NCBI RefSeq assembly: GCF_024105655.1
Contig: NZ_JAAAMH010000006.1
Coordinates: 163,637 to 227,636 of the forward strand
Length of the DNA: 64,000 nt
DNA from: Aliihoeflea sp. 40Bstr573
GTDB taxonomy: Bacteria > Pseudomonadota > Alphaproteobacteria > Rhizobiales > Rhizobiaceae
Direction: 5' to 3'
The notes under the pieces are model-generated. The model saw only the letters and a program-made list of their open reading frames with translations, was not told the origin of the DNA and searched no databases. Shown here piece after piece: positions 33,203-42,700 of this stretch (the stretch's first letter is position 1; each line of letters starts with the position of its first letter). The translations under genes were made by a program, and so were the position numbers.

Positions 33203-34522
33203 TCAGACGCGGTAGTAGCGGTTGATGCGGCGCTCGGCGTTCGCGATGGCATCTTCGGGCGTGCGCTGGCCGGTCACCGCCTCGGCAAACATGTCGACGA
33301 GAACGTAATCGGCCATCACCGCCGCGGATGCGTAGCCGAGCGGGCCGGCCCAGCCGTTCGGGCGAAGGCTCGCCGACGCCTTGGAGTAGGGCTCGTGGAT
33401 CGGCGAGGACGTCCAGACCGGGTTCGACTCGTATTCCCGCAGAGGCTGGCAGCAATAGGCGCTGGCGCCCTCGATCCACGCGTTCATGTTGTCGGACTGG
33501 TACATGAAGGCGAGGTACGCCTTGGCAGCTTCGGGATAAGGGGTGTGGTTGAAGATCGCCAGCGTGGATGTCTGGTGCAACTCGACAGATTCGCCGACCG
33601 GTCCGATCGGTAGCGTCGTGGTGCGGATGTCGTCGGCGATCTCCTGCATGGCCGGATCGTTGCGGGCCGCGTAATAGAGCGAAACGCCATTGGCGACGAG
33701 CGAGCACTGTCCGGCGAGGAACGCGCGGTTGTTGTTGATGTCGAGCCAGCTTTCGGTGCCGGGGATAAAGGTCGCGTAGAGGGCCCGCGCATACTCGATC
33801 GCGGCAAGCGTCTCAGGACTGTTGATCGCGACAGTGCCGCTTTCGTCGACGGTCTTGCCGCCGTGGCTCCACAACAGCCAGTGCGCGTAATTGTTGCCGT
33901 CGCCGACGGCTTTGCCGTGCGGGAAGCCGGCCGGCGTGCCGTTCGCCTGCAATGCCTTGCAAAGTTCCAGGAAGCCGTCCGTGTCGTTCGGGAATTCCGA
34001 GAAGCCGGCTGCCTCGACATGGCTGGCGCGATAGCAGATCGCATTGCCGATGGCGCACAGTGGCAGCGCGATGAACTTGTCGTCGCGGCGTGCATAGCCT
34101 TCGAGGCCCGGATACCAGCCGCCATGGGCCTCGCCGAGCGCGGTGCCGAGTTCGGTCACGTCGACGAGTTTGTCGGGGTATTGATGGACGTCGTCGAACC
34201 AACCCATGACGATGTCGGGGCCAGAGCCGATATTGGCGGCGACCGCCGCTTTCGGGCGCACATCCTCCCAGCTTTCCTGATCGATCCGGACTTCGACGCC
34301 GGTCGCTTCGGTAAAAGCGCGCGTGTTGGCGTTCCACGCCTCTTCCTCTGCCTTGACGAAGGGAACCCAGCGCAGGAGCCTGAGCGTGGCGCCGGATTCG
34401 GGCGTGTAGTTGGGAATCGCGCTCTGGGCGAATGCACGCCGCGGCATGCTGATTCCGCCAAGCGCGGCCGTTCCGATAAGTCCGGCGGCACCTGTCATGA
34501 TCTGTCTGCGATTGAACGTCAT
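33203..34522 (-). CDS. sugar ABC transporter substrate-binding protein
   Basis: 439 residues of SBP family 1 (CUT1). The N terminus has a twin-arginine signal (MTFNRRQIMTGAAGLIGTAA), so it may be exported folded by Tat. Mature features include RLLRWVPFVKAEEEAWNANT, VRIDQESWEDVRPKAAVAAN, SGPDIVMGWFDDVHQYPDK and GDGNNYAHWLLWSHGGKTVD. The ribosome site GGAGGAG is well placed. Its gene order (SDR, ATPase, binding protein, two permeases) and a LacI operator at the operon head place it in the sugar-acid regulon. A polyhydroxy acid or its parent sugar is the likely ligand. Confidence 0.92.
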   Translation of the reverse strand: MTFNRRQIMTGAAGLIGTAALGGISMPRRAFAQSAIPNYTPESGATLRLLRWVPFVKAEEEAWNANTRAFTEATGVEVRIDQESWEDVRPKAAVAANIGSGPDIVMGWFDDVHQYPDKLVDVTELGTALGEAHGGWYPGLEGYARRDDKFIALPLCAIGNAICYRASHVEAAGFSEFPNDTDGFLELCKALQANGTPAGFPHGKAVGDGNNYAHWLLWSHGGKTVDESGTVAINSPETLAAIEYARALYATFIPGTESWLDINNNRAFLAGQCSLVANGVSLYYAARNDPAMQEIADDIRTTTLPIGPVGESVELHQTSTLAIFNHTPYPEAAKAYLAFMYQSDNMNAWIEGASAYCCQPLREYESNPVWTSSPIHEPYSKASASLRPNGWAGPLGYASAAVMADYVLVDMFAEAVTGQRTPEDAIANAERRINRYYRV

Positions 34523-34596
34523 GTCATCTCCTCCTTCTTGTTTCGGACGTCTCGGGCCTCCCGCCCTCGCTCGCCCGCTCCTCTGCCTTGGCTGTC

Positions 34597-35661
34597 TCAG
34601 TCCGTCAGTCGTATCCCCGTTCCGGCATCGAACAGATGCGCCGCGTTCGGGTCGATCGACAGCTCGAGCGTCTCCCCCGGAGCCAGACGCACCCGCTCAC
34701 GGAAAACGCATGTCACCTGTGTGCTGCCCACCAGCCCCACGACCTGGCTCTCCGACCCCGTCGGCTCGATGACCTGGACCTTGAGCCCGACGGGCCCGCC
34801 GAGCGAAAACGCTTCCGGCCGGATGCCGTAGACGAGTGCCCGGCCGCGCGCGGATGCGGGCGGCGCGGGAACCGGAAGCACCGCGCCGTCATCCGTCAGG
34901 AAGCTGGTCGGGTCGGCCTCGTCGATGCGACCGTTGAGAAAGTTCATGGCCGGCGAGCCGATGAAGCCGGCGACGAACAGGTTGGCGGGGTTGTCGTAAA
35001 GATCGAGCGGCGCGCCGATCTGCTCGACGATGCCGTCATGCATCACGACGATCTTGTCGGCCATCGTCATCGCTTCGATCTGGTCGTGCGTGACGTAGAC
35101 GGTGGTCGTGGTCAGCCTCTGGTGCAGGTTCTTGATCTCGGTGCGCATCGACACGCGCAGCTTGGCGTCGAGATTTGAAAGCGGCTCATCGAACAGAAAG
35201 ACCTGCGGATCGCGGACGATGGCGCGTCCCATGGCGACGCGCTGGCGCTGGCCGCCGGAAAGCTGGCGTGGATATCGGTGGAGCAGGTTCGTGAGGCCAA
35301 GAATGTCGGCCGCCGGCTTCACCCGCTTTTCGATCTCGCTCTTCGCGGCGCCGGCGAGCATGAGCGAGAACGACATGTTATCGGCGACGGTCATGTGCGG
35401 ATAGAGCGCATAGTTCTGGAACACCATGGCGATGTCCCGCTCCTTGGGCGGCAGGTCGTTGACGACCCGGTTGCCGATGCGGATTTCGCCCCCGGTAATG
35501 TGTTCCAGGCCGGCCAGCATGCGCAGGAGCGTGGACTTGCCGCAGCCCGACGGCCCGACCAGGATGACGAACTCACCATCCTCGATATCGACGCTGACGC
35601 CCTTGATGACGGGGTGGCTCCCGAAAGACTTGCGTACGTCGTCGATTTCGACTGACGCCAT
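34597..35661 (-). CDS. sugar ABC transporter ATPase (UgpC/MalK-like)
   Basis: 354 residues. The nucleotide-binding domain has Walker [21 protein letters not shown], a Q-loop in [13 protein letters not shown], and signature [15 protein letters not shown]. Walker B is [16 protein letters not shown] and the H-loop is [14 protein letters not shown]-terminal MalK-type TOBE regulatory domain follows ([31 protein letters not shown]). It powers the MalF/MalG-like permeases encoded downstream. A single ATPase of this type can serve several CUT1 transporters. Confidence 0.92.
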   Translation of the reverse strand: MASVEIDDVRKSFGSHPVIKGVSVDIEDGEFVILVGPSGCGKSTLLRMLAGLEHITGGEIRIGNRVVNDLPPKERDIAMVFQNYALYPHMTVADNMSFSLMLAGAAKSEIEKRVKPAADILGLTNLLHRYPRQLSGGQRQRVAMGRAIVRDPQVFLFDEPLSNLDAKLRVSMRTEIKNLHQRLTTTTVYVTHDQIEAMTMADKIVVMHDGIVEQIGAPLDLYDNPANLFVAGFIGSPAMNFLNGRIDEADPTSFLTDDGAVLPVPAPPASARGRALVYGIRPEAFSLGGPVGLKVQVIEPTGSESQVVGLVGSTQVTCVFRERVRLAPGETLELSIDPNAAHLFDAGTGIRLTD

Positions 35662-35710
35662 TGGAGATCCTCCCTGATTTCCCTTTGCGTCCGCCAGAAG
35701 AGCGAGCGCG

Positions 35711-36481
35711 CTATCCGCGCCCGACGAACGGCATCGCGTTCGCCATGACGGTGATGTTCAGTACGTTGGTTCCAAGCGGTAGCCCGGCCATGTAGACGAC
35801 CGCCTCGGCGACATCGCGCGGATCGATCGTGGCTTCCGCCTTTACGGTGCCGTCGGCCTGCAGGACGCCCTTGGAAATCGTGTCGGTCATGTCGCTGGCC
35901 GCATTGCCGATGTCGATCTGGCCGCAGGCGATGTTGTGCGCGCGACCCTCCAGCGAGGTCGCCTTGGTGAGCCCGGTGATCGCGTGCTTCGTCGCGGCAT
36001 AGGGGGCCGAATTGGGGCGCGGCGTGGTTGCCGACACCGATCCGTTGTTGATGATGCGTCCGCCCTTGGGCGACTGCGCCTTGAACAGGCGCACGGCATG
36101 CTGGGTGCACAGGAACGCGGAGGTGAGATTGGAGCCTAGAACGGCGTTCCAGTCCGCGAAATCGACGTCTTCCAATGGCACGGGCGGCGCGTTGACGCCG
36201 GCATTGTTGACCAGAAGATCAAGCTTACCATGCTGTGCCGTGATCTCTTCGAAGAGCCGGCCAACCGCCTGCGGATCGGAAAGATCCGCAGCGATGCCGG
36301 TGACTGCGAGGTCGTCGTCGCCAAGCTGGGCGGCTGCCGTCTGAAGCACTTCGATGCGACGGCCGGTGATGACGACCTGCCATCCGGCGGTGGCGAGCGC
36401 GGTTGAGATCGCCAACCCGACGCCGGTTCCCCCGCCCGTCACCAGCGCGACTGGGGGCTTCGTTCGGGCATGACTAACCAT
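35711..36481 (-). CDS. short-chain dehydrogenase/reductase
   Basis: 256 residues. The glycine-rich motif is [20 protein letters not shown]. The NNAG motif is [14 protein letters not shown]. The catalytic Ser is in [14 protein letters not shown], and Tyr/Lys are in [13 protein letters not shown]. It has a short atypical C terminus ([18 protein letters not shown]) like those of several carbohydrate or polyol dehydrogenases. It is the first gene of the LacI-controlled sugar transporter operon, so it probably oxidises the imported compound or an early intermediate. It starts 189 bases from the divergent lacI gene. Confidence 0.85.
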   Translation of the reverse strand: MVSHARTKPPVALVTGGGTGVGLAISTALATAGWQVVITGRRIEVLQTAAAQLGDDDLAVTGIAADLSDPQAVGRLFEEITAQHGKLDLLVNNAGVNAPPVPLEDVDFADWNAVLGSNLTSAFLCTQHAVRLFKAQSPKGGRIINNGSVSATTPRPNSAPYAATKHAITGLTKATSLEGRAHNIACGQIDIGNAASDMTDTISKGVLQADGTVKAEATIDPRDVAEAVVYMAGLPLGTNVLNITVMANAMPFVGRG

Positions 36482-36606
36482 GCGGCAAAATCCGCACTGT
36501 CTGTGTCACGGCATTCCTCCCCGGTGCAACCTGACCGTTCACAAACGGGCAGGCGGGCAACCTGGAGCAAACGGGTAACGCATCGTCAAATTGCTGGCAA
36601 GTAATA

Positions 36607-36624
36607 TTTGGCAGCGCTGCCAAA
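36607..36624. promoter_or_regulatory. LacI-type operator TTTGGCAGCGCTGCCAAA (copy 2)
   Basis: A perfect 18-base palindrome in the intergenic region between the divergent sugar transporter operon and the lacI gene, so it can repress both and provide autoregulation. It is the most symmetric of the three copies in the window. Confidence 0.8.
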
Positions 36625-36670
36625 ATTGTGGTAGCGGTCGTCTGTAACTGAAGATTGGGCGCTTACCGGC

Positions 36671-37681
36671 ATGGACCAGGACGACGATCAAAGGCAAAGG
36701 ACGGAGGTCACGCTGCGCGAAGTCAGCGCCGCCGTCGGCCTTGGCATGAGCACGATCTCGCGGGTTCTGCGTAACCACGGCTCGTTCTCAAAGGCCACGC
36801 GCGATCGTGTCATGAAAGCAGTCGAGGAACTCGGCTACGTCCCCAACAGGATCGCCGGAACGCTGGCCTCGTCCGGTTCGAATCTCGTCGGAATCGTCAT
36901 TCCCTCGCTGCACAACATCGTCTTTCCCGACCTGTTGAGCGGTGCAGCGGTCGCGCTTAACCCGATCGGCTTCCAGACGGTCATCGCCGTGACCGACTAC
37001 GACATCGAGCAGGAGCAGAAGGTCATCCAGTCGATGCTGGCCTGGCGCCCTGCGGCCTTTCTCGTGGCGGGCCTCGAGCATACCGAGCGCACGCGCGCCA
37101 TGTTGAAGAACAGCGGCGTGCGCATCGCCGAACTGCTTGACACCGACGGGGAGGGGATCGACATCGTCGTCGGCTTCTCCCAGCGCGAGGCCGGGGCGGC
37201 GAGTGCCCGGCACCTCATCGAACGCGGCTATCGCCGGATCGGTTATGTCGGGCCGGAATTCTCTTTCGATCCGCGGGCACGCAAGCGTTTCGAGGGCTTC
37301 AGCGCGGTGATCGCCGAGGCGGGCGCGAGCGTGGCGGAAACGGAACTCATCGGCCGCACGTCGTCGACGGAAGTCGGACGCGCCGCGCTGGAACGAATGC
37401 TGGCGCGCAATCCGAGCCTCGACGCGGTGTACTTCTCCAATGACGACTTCGCCGTCGGCGGGCTGTTCCACTGCTTCGCCAGCAAAATCTCCGTGCCCTC
37501 GCAACTGGCAATTATGGGCTTCAACGGCCTCGACATCGGCCGCTTCGCGCCTCAGCCGCTGACCACCGTGCGCACGCCGCGCACGGAGATCGGCGAGATC
37601 GGCGCGCGCATGGTGATGGCGCAAGGCGGCGCCAAGGTCGTCGACATTCCATTCGAACTCGTCAGAGGAGCTACCACCTGA
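36671..37681 (+). CDS. LacI/GntR-type transcriptional repressor of the sugar-acid regulon
   Basis: 336 residues. The N-terminal LacI helix-turn-helix and hinge are VTLREVSAAVGLGMSTISRV and GYVPNRIAGTLAS. A periplasmic-binding-protein-like effector domain follows (VGIVIPSLHNIVFPDLLSGA, YFSNDDFAVGGLFHCF, IMGFNGLDIGRFAPQPLTTV). It resembles GntR-type repressors that sense gluconate-like acids. It is divergent from the sugar transporter operon across a perfect operator palindrome and is followed 58 bases later by a TctCBA transporter. Three identical operator cores in 11.3 kb mark its likely local regulon. Confidence 0.9.
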   Translation: MDQDDDQRQRTEVTLREVSAAVGLGMSTISRVLRNHGSFSKATRDRVMKAVEELGYVPNRIAGTLASSGSNLVGIVIPSLHNIVFPDLLSGAAVALNPIGFQTVIAVTDYDIEQEQKVIQSMLAWRPAAFLVAGLEHTERTRAMLKNSGVRIAELLDTDGEGIDIVVGFSQREAGAASARHLIERGYRRIGYVGPEFSFDPRARKRFEGFSAVIAEAGASVAETELIGRTSSTEVGRAALERMLARNPSLDAVYFSNDDFAVGGLFHCFASKISVPSQLAIMGFNGLDIGRFAPQPLTTVRTPRTEIGEIGARMVMAQGGAKVVDIPFELVRGATT

Positions 37682-37739
37682 CCGGCTGGTGCGAGGAGGC
37701 ATCGGCGGCTTACGCAAACCACAAAGGGAGGAACTGAAG

Positions 37740-38714
37740 ATGATCGGAAGAACCGTTCTGGCAATGGGTGCCGCGATCGCCGTATCGGCCCTGGGCATCA
37801 CGGCTGCGGCCGCGCAATATCCCGACAGACCTTTGACCCTGATCGTGCCGTGGGGCGCGGGTGGTGGCACGGATGCCACCGCGCGCATCATCGGCGCTGG
37901 TCTTGAACGCGAACTCGGCCAGCCGGTCAGCGTGGTCAACCGCACCGGCGGATCGGGCGTGGTGGGGCATTCGGCTATCGCCGAGGCGGAGCCGGACGGC
38001 TACACGATCGGCATCGCCACGGTCGAGATCGGCATGATGCACTGGCAGGGCCTCACCGAACTCACTTATGCGGATTATACCCCGCTGGCGCTGATGAACG
38101 AGGATGCCGCCGGCGTTCAGGTCCTGGCGGACTCCGAGCACGACACGTTGGAAAGTCTTCTCAACGCCATCGAGAATTCGCCTGCAGGAACGTTCCGCGC
38201 GTCGGGCACAGGACAGGGCGGCATCTGGCATCTCGCGCTCGCCGGTCTGCTCAATGACCAGGACATCGATCCGACACTCGTGCCCTGGGTGCCCAGCGAG
38301 GGCGCGGCATCCGGCCTGCAGGACCTGATGGCCGGCGGTGTTTCCATCGTGCCATCCTCGCTCGTGGAGGCGCGCGGCCTGATCGAGGCGGGACGCGTCA
38401 AGTCGCTTGGCCTGATGGGGCCGGAGCGCGCCGAACTCTTCCCCGACGTCCCGACCCTCTCGGAGGCCATCGGCTCGGACTGGCAGATCGGCGCATGGCG
38501 CGGGATCGTCGGCCCGGAAGGCCTGCCCGATGACGTCGCCACTCGTCTGATGGATGCGCTGGAAGCGGTCTACAACAGCGAAGACTACCAGAACTTCATG
38601 GCCGCGCAGGGCTATGGCGTGCGCTGGGCGAAGGGCGAGGAGTTCGGCACCTTCATGGAACAGGCCGATGCCTCGCTCGGTCAGACGATGGAAGCGGTCG
38701 GACTCGCGCAGTAG
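37740..38714 (+). CDS. tctC: tripartite tricarboxylate transporter substrate-binding protein (Bug/TctC family)
   Basis: 324 residues. The signal peptide is MIGRTVLAMGAAIAVSALGI with cleavage after AAA. Bug-family motifs follow: YPDRPLTLIVPWGAGGGTDA at the N terminus, NRTGGSGVVGHSAIAEAEPD, the TFRASGTGQGG segment, and LGLMGPERAELFPDVPTLSE. It captures a carboxylate for the TctA/TctB membrane pair. GGGAGGAACTGAAG precedes ATG 37740. Its position in a LacI-controlled sugar-acid cluster suggests an aldonate or similar acid rather than citrate. Followed by a hairpin before tctB. Confidence 0.92.
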   Translation: MIGRTVLAMGAAIAVSALGITAAAAQYPDRPLTLIVPWGAGGGTDATARIIGAGLERELGQPVSVVNRTGGSGVVGHSAIAEAEPDGYTIGIATVEIGMMHWQGLTELTYADYTPLALMNEDAAGVQVLADSEHDTLESLLNAIENSPAGTFRASGTGQGGIWHLALAGLLNDQDIDPTLVPWVPSEGAASGLQDLMAGGVSIVPSSLVEARGLIEAGRVKSLGLMGPERAELFPDVPTLSEAIGSDWQIGAWRGIVGPEGLPDDVATRLMDALEAVYNSEDYQNFMAAQGYGVRWAKGEEFGTFMEQADASLGQTMEAVGLAQ

Positions 38715-38728
38715 CGTTCTTTCGACGA

Positions 38729-38756
38729 CGCCTGCCGGGCTGATTGCCGGCAGGCG
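38729..38756 (+). promoter_or_regulatory. intercistronic hairpin after tctC
   Basis: Perfect 10-base arms CGCCTGCCGG (38729-38738) and CCGGCAGGCG (38747-38756) with an 8-base loop, 14 bases after the tctC stop and without a T-run. It probably stabilises the tctC portion of the transcript. Confidence 0.6.
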
Positions 38757-38786
38757 TACGCCACAGTCGTATCACCGGAGCCCCGG

Positions 38787-39257
38787 ATGCGGTTCAGCGA
38801 CACGATGCTAGGCACCGTGCTCCTCCTTCTTGGAGCATCCATCGCCATCTATGCGCGCACATTGCCGGCGGTGCCTGGGCAGCAATATGGCGCGGCAGCC
38901 TTCCCCACGCTGATCGGGCTCGCCATGATCGGCTGCGCGCTCCTCCTTTTCGTCAAGGGGTGGCAGGCCGGATCGGTGCCGCTGGTCGCGCGGACGGAAT
39001 GGACCCGCCAGCCCGGCGCGCTGCTCGCAGTCGCCATCACGATTGTCTGCATCGTCGCCTACATACTTCTTGCCCGGCGGATCGGGTTCGTGCCGATGTC
39101 GGTCGCGATCCTCATCGTCCTGTTTCGCAGTCTTTCGGTTTCCTGGGGCAAGACGGTCTTTTTCGCCGTCGCCGCCACGCTGGTGACCGACTACGTGTTC
39201 CGCAGCCTGCTTCTGGTGCCCTTGCCCTTCGGCATCATGCCGCGGCTTCCCTGGTAG
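38787..39257 (+). CDS. tctB: tripartite tricarboxylate transporter small membrane subunit TctB
   Basis: 156 residues with four predicted membrane segments (TVLLLLGASIAIYARTLP, LIGLAMIGCALLLFVKG, LLAVAITIVCIVAYILLA, FFAVAATLVTDYVFRSLLL), the usual TctB topology. The conserved QYGAAAFPTLIGLAM segment after the first helix is typical. It works with TctA as the membrane part of the transporter. Starts 72 bases after tctC, ends 10 bases before tctA. Confidence 0.88.
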   Translation: MRFSDTMLGTVLLLLGASIAIYARTLPAVPGQQYGAAAFPTLIGLAMIGCALLLFVKGWQAGSVPLVARTEWTRQPGALLAVAITIVCIVAYILLARRIGFVPMSVAILIVLFRSLSVSWGKTVFFAVAATLVTDYVFRSLLLVPLPFGIMPRLPW

Positions 39258-39267
39258 AGAGGACGGC

Positions 39268-40758
39268 ATGGACGCGATCATCCAGGCATTCGGGCTCGTC
39301 TTCACATGGCCGGTTCTGGCGACGCTCGTCGGCGCCGCACTGTTCGGACTTCTCGTTGGTGCCGTGCCTGGCCTGACCGCGACGATGGCGACGGCGCTGT
39401 TGGTGCCGCTAACCTTCTTCATGGACCCGATACCCGCGGTCGGCGCGATGGTGACCTGCGCGGCGATGGCGATCTTCGCCGGCGACATTCCTGGCGCGCT
39501 CCTGCGCATACCCGGCACCCCGGCGTCTGCTGCCTACGTAGACGAAACATATGCGATGACGCGCAGAGGCGAGGCCGAGACGGTGCTCGGCGCCTGTGTC
39601 CTGTTCTCCGCGCTCGGCGGCTTGTTCGGGACGGTGGTGCTGATCTTTGCCGCACCGGCGCTGGCCGAATTCGCCCTGAATTTCTCCTCGCAGGAATATT
39701 TCTGGATGGCGATGCTGGGCCTCACCTGCGCGGCCTTCATCGGCGCAACCTCGCCGGTCAGGGGCATGATCAGTCTCCTGATCGGCCTTCTGGTATCGAC
39801 CGTGGGATTGAACAATGCGGCCGGCGTGCCGCGCTTCACCTTCGGCTCCACGGATCTGATGGCGGGGATCGACTTCATTCCCGCCATGATCGGGCTCTTC
39901 GCGATCTCCGAGGTGCTCCGGACAATGGCCGCCGGCGCGCCGTCCTGGGACAATGTCCAGGTCAAGGTCGGCAACATCTTCCGCAACTGGGGCGGCATGA
40001 TCGTCCGATACTGGCGCCAGCAGGTCCGCGGCAACGTGGTCGGCACCGCGATCGGCATCCTGCCGGGCGCCGGCGCGGACGTGGCCGCCTATGTCAGCTA
40101 CGCGATCAGCAAGCGGCTGTCGAAGACGCCCGGGAAATACGGCAAGGGCCATCTGGAAGGCGTGGTCGAAGCCACGGCATCCAACAACGCGGCGCTATCA
40201 AGCGCCTGGGTGCCGGCGCTGGTGTTCGGCATCCCCGGCGACACGATCACGGCGATCGTCATCGGGGTGCTCTACGTCAAGGGCCTCAATCCGGGACCGA
40301 CCCTCTTCCTCTTCAATCCGCAGATGATTTACGCCGTCTTCCTGATCTTCATTCTGGCGAACCTCTTGATGGTCCCGCTCGGTTGGCTGGTTATCAAGCT
40401 CGCGCGCGGCCTGTTGCGCACCCCGCGCGCGATCTTGATGCCAATCATCCTCGTCTTCTGCATCGTCGGCGCCTTTGCTTCCAACAATGCGGCCTATGGC
40501 ATCGTCGTCATGCTGGCTTTCGGCATTCTCGGCTTCTTCATGGAGGAAAACGAGATCCCGATCGCGCCTTGCATTCTCGGCATCGTTATCGGGCCGATCC
40601 TTGAGCGAAACTTCGTCACCACGATGATCAAGTCGGATGGCTCCCTCCTGACCTTCATAGACCGTCCGATCGCCGCCGTGCTTGCTCTGGCGCTCGCAGT
40701 GATCTGGGCATCGGTCCTTTATTCCACGTTCCGAAACCGGGCAGCCGCATCGGCCTGA
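39268..40758 (+). CDS. tctA: tripartite tricarboxylate transporter large permease TctA
   Basis: 496 residues, about 12 membrane segments. Diagnostic TctA sequences are GLLVGAVPGLTATMATALLV and TFFMDPIPAVGAMVTCAAMA, then GDIPGALLRIPGTPASAAYV and ILPGAGADVAAYVSYAISKR. The second repeat has NNAALSSAWVPALVFGIPGD. It carries the ion-coupled transport path. Last gene of the lacI-tctCBA segment; an operator copy lies 44 bases downstream and belongs to the next operon. Confidence 0.92.
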   Translation: MDAIIQAFGLVFTWPVLATLVGAALFGLLVGAVPGLTATMATALLVPLTFFMDPIPAVGAMVTCAAMAIFAGDIPGALLRIPGTPASAAYVDETYAMTRRGEAETVLGACVLFSALGGLFGTVVLIFAAPALAEFALNFSSQEYFWMAMLGLTCAAFIGATSPVRGMISLLIGLLVSTVGLNNAAGVPRFTFGSTDLMAGIDFIPAMIGLFAISEVLRTMAAGAPSWDNVQVKVGNIFRNWGGMIVRYWRQQVRGNVVGTAIGILPGAGADVAAYVSYAISKRLSKTPGKYGKGHLEGVVEATASNNAALSSAWVPALVFGIPGDTITAIVIGVLYVKGLNPGPTLFLFNPQMIYAVFLIFILANLLMVPLGWLVIKLARGLLRTPRAILMPIILVFCIVGAFASNNAAYGIVVMLAFGILGFFMEENEIPIAPCILGIVIGPILERNFVTTMIKSDGSLLTFIDRPIAAVLALALAVIWASVLYSTFRNRAAASA

Positions 40759-40801
40759 ACGACCTTTTGGAGTTGTGCAGAGGATGAACGCAAGTTAGAA
40801 A

Positions 40802-40815
40802 TGGCAGCGCTGCCA
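40802..40815. promoter_or_regulatory. LacI-type operator TGGCAGCGCTGCCA (copy 3)
   Basis: A perfect 14-base palindrome 46 bases before the dehydratase ATG, flanked by AA and AA like copy 2 on its right side. Its position near the start site fits repression of the ilvD/edd-denD operon by the LacI protein. Confidence 0.75.
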
Positions 40816-40860
40816 AATGGTGGGAAATGCCTGCGAAGGCCGTAGTTTAAGGGATGAGTC

Positions 40861-42675
40861 ATGACGAGGAATGAAGGGCGGAAACTGCGGTCGCGGGCTT
40901 GGTTCGACAATCCGTTGAATCCGGACATGACGGCGCTCTATCTCGAGCGCTACCTGAATTACGGGCTCTCGCAGGAGGAACTGCAATCGGGCAAGCCGAT
41001 CATCGGGATCGCTCAGACCGGCTCCGACCTGTCGCCCTGCAACCGCCATCACCTTGAGCTCGCCAAGCGGGTGCGCGAGGGCATCCGCGAGGCCGGCGGC
41101 ATCGCCATCGAGTTTCCCGTCCATCCGATCCAGGAAACCGGCAAGAGACCGACCGCGTCGCTGGACCGGAACCTGGCCTATCTCGGCCTCGTCGAAGTTC
41201 TCTACGGCTATCCGCTCGACGGGGTTGTCCTCACGATCGGCTGCGACAAGACCACCCCCGCCATGCTGATGGGCGCGGCGACCGTCAACATTCCCGCCAT
41301 CGCGCTGTCGGTCGGTCCGATGCTCAATGGATGGTTCCGCGGCGAGCGCACCGGCTCGGGAACGATCGTGTGGAAGGCACGCGAGATGATGGCCGCCGGC
41401 GAGATCGACTATGCCGGCTTCGTCAAGCTGGTGGCGAGTTCGGCTCCTTCCACCGGCTATTGCAACACGATGGGCACGGCGACGACCATGAACAGCCTTG
41501 CCGAAGCGCTCGGCATGCAGCTGCCCGGTTCCGCTGCGATCCCCGCGCCCTACCGCGACCGCCAGGAGATGGCGTATCTGACCGGCAAGCGCATCGTGGC
41601 AATGGTCGCGGAGGATCTGAAGCCATCCGATATTCTGACGCGCGATGCCTTCATCAACGCCATCCGCGTCAATTCTGCGATCGGAGGGTCGACCAACGCG
41701 CCAATCCATCTCAACGCACTGGCGCGTCATGTCGGAGTCGAGCTTTCGATCGACGACTGGCAGAAATATGGCGAAGAGGTGCCGCTTCTCGTCAACCTGC
41801 AGCCGGCCGGCGAATATCTTGGTGAAGACTACTATCATGCCGGCGGCGTACCGGCCGTCGTCGCGCAACTCATGGCCAATGATCTCATCGCCGCGGGAGC
41901 GATGACCGTCAATGGCCGCACGATCGGCGAGAACTGCCGCGGCGCAACGATCGAGGACGACCGCGTCATCCGGCCCTTCGACCGGCCGCTCAAGACAAAG
42001 GGGGGCTTCCGCGTCCTACGCGGCAACCTCTTCGATAGCGCCATCATGAAGATGTCAGTGATTTCGCAGGAATTCCGCGAGCGCTATCTGTCCGACCCTG
42101 AGCAGCCCATGGCCTTCGAGGGAAGGGCGATCGTATTCGACGGGCCGGAGGACTATCATCACCGGATCGACGATCCGGCGCTCGACATCGACGAACGATG
42201 CATCCTGTTCATGCGCGGCGCGGGACCGATCGGCTATCCCGGCGCGGCCGAGGTCGTCAACATGCGCGCGCCGGACTACCTTATCAAGCGCGGCGTCCAT
42301 TCGCTGCCGTGCATCGGCGATGGCCGGCAGTCCGGAACGTCGGGCTCACCTTCGATCCTCAATGCCTCGCCGGAAGCCGCGCTCAATGGCGGGCTGGCGC
42401 TCTTGAAGACGGGCGACCGCGTCCGCATCGACCTGAAGAACGGGACGGCCGACATGCTGGTCGACGAGGCCGAGTTGCAAAGCCGCCGAACCGAACTTGA
42501 AAGCCGGGGCGGATACGAAATCCCCGCGCACCAGACGCCCTGGCAGGAAATCCAGCGCGGCCTCGTCTCGCAGCTCGATACGGGCATGGTTCTGGAACCG
42601 GCGGTCGCCTATCGCCGACTCGCGCAGGGCGGTGTCGACGGCACGTTGCCGCTCGTCCCGCGCGACAATCACTGA
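40861..42675 (+). CDS. IlvD/Edd-family sugar-acid dehydratase
   Basis: 604 residues, slightly longer than IlvD, as in pentonate/hexonate dehydratases such as L-arabinonate and D-xylonate dehydratase. Iron-sulfur cysteines are at 60 ([15 protein letters not shown]), 128 ([15 protein letters not shown]) and 201 ([15 protein letters not shown]). The substrate-site region includes [20 protein letters not shown] and, near the C terminus, [20 protein letters not shown]. It would dehydrate an aldonate to a 2-keto-3-deoxy acid. That product fits the SDR and FAH enzymes under the same operator. Exact stereochemistry of the substrate cannot be read from sequence. Confidence 0.9.
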   Translation: MTRNEGRKLRSRAWFDNPLNPDMTALYLERYLNYGLSQEELQSGKPIIGIAQTGSDLSPCNRHHLELAKRVREGIREAGGIAIEFPVHPIQETGKRPTASLDRNLAYLGLVEVLYGYPLDGVVLTIGCDKTTPAMLMGAATVNIPAIALSVGPMLNGWFRGERTGSGTIVWKAREMMAAGEIDYAGFVKLVASSAPSTGYCNTMGTATTMNSLAEALGMQLPGSAAIPAPYRDRQEMAYLTGKRIVAMVAEDLKPSDILTRDAFINAIRVNSAIGGSTNAPIHLNALARHVGVELSIDDWQKYGEEVPLLVNLQPAGEYLGEDYYHAGGVPAVVAQLMANDLIAAGAMTVNGRTIGENCRGATIEDDRVIRPFDRPLKTKGGFRVLRGNLFDSAIMKMSVISQEFRERYLSDPEQPMAFEGRAIVFDGPEDYHHRIDDPALDIDERCILFMRGAGPIGYPGAAEVVNMRAPDYLIKRGVHSLPCIGDGRQSGTSGSPSILNASPEAALNGGLALLKTGDRVRIDLKNGTADMLVDEAELQSRRTELESRGGYEIPAHQTPWQEIQRGLVSQLDTGMVLEPAVAYRRLAQGGVDGTLPLVPRDNH

Positions 42676-42700
42676 ACGTTCGAAGAAAGGGAGAGAGCTG

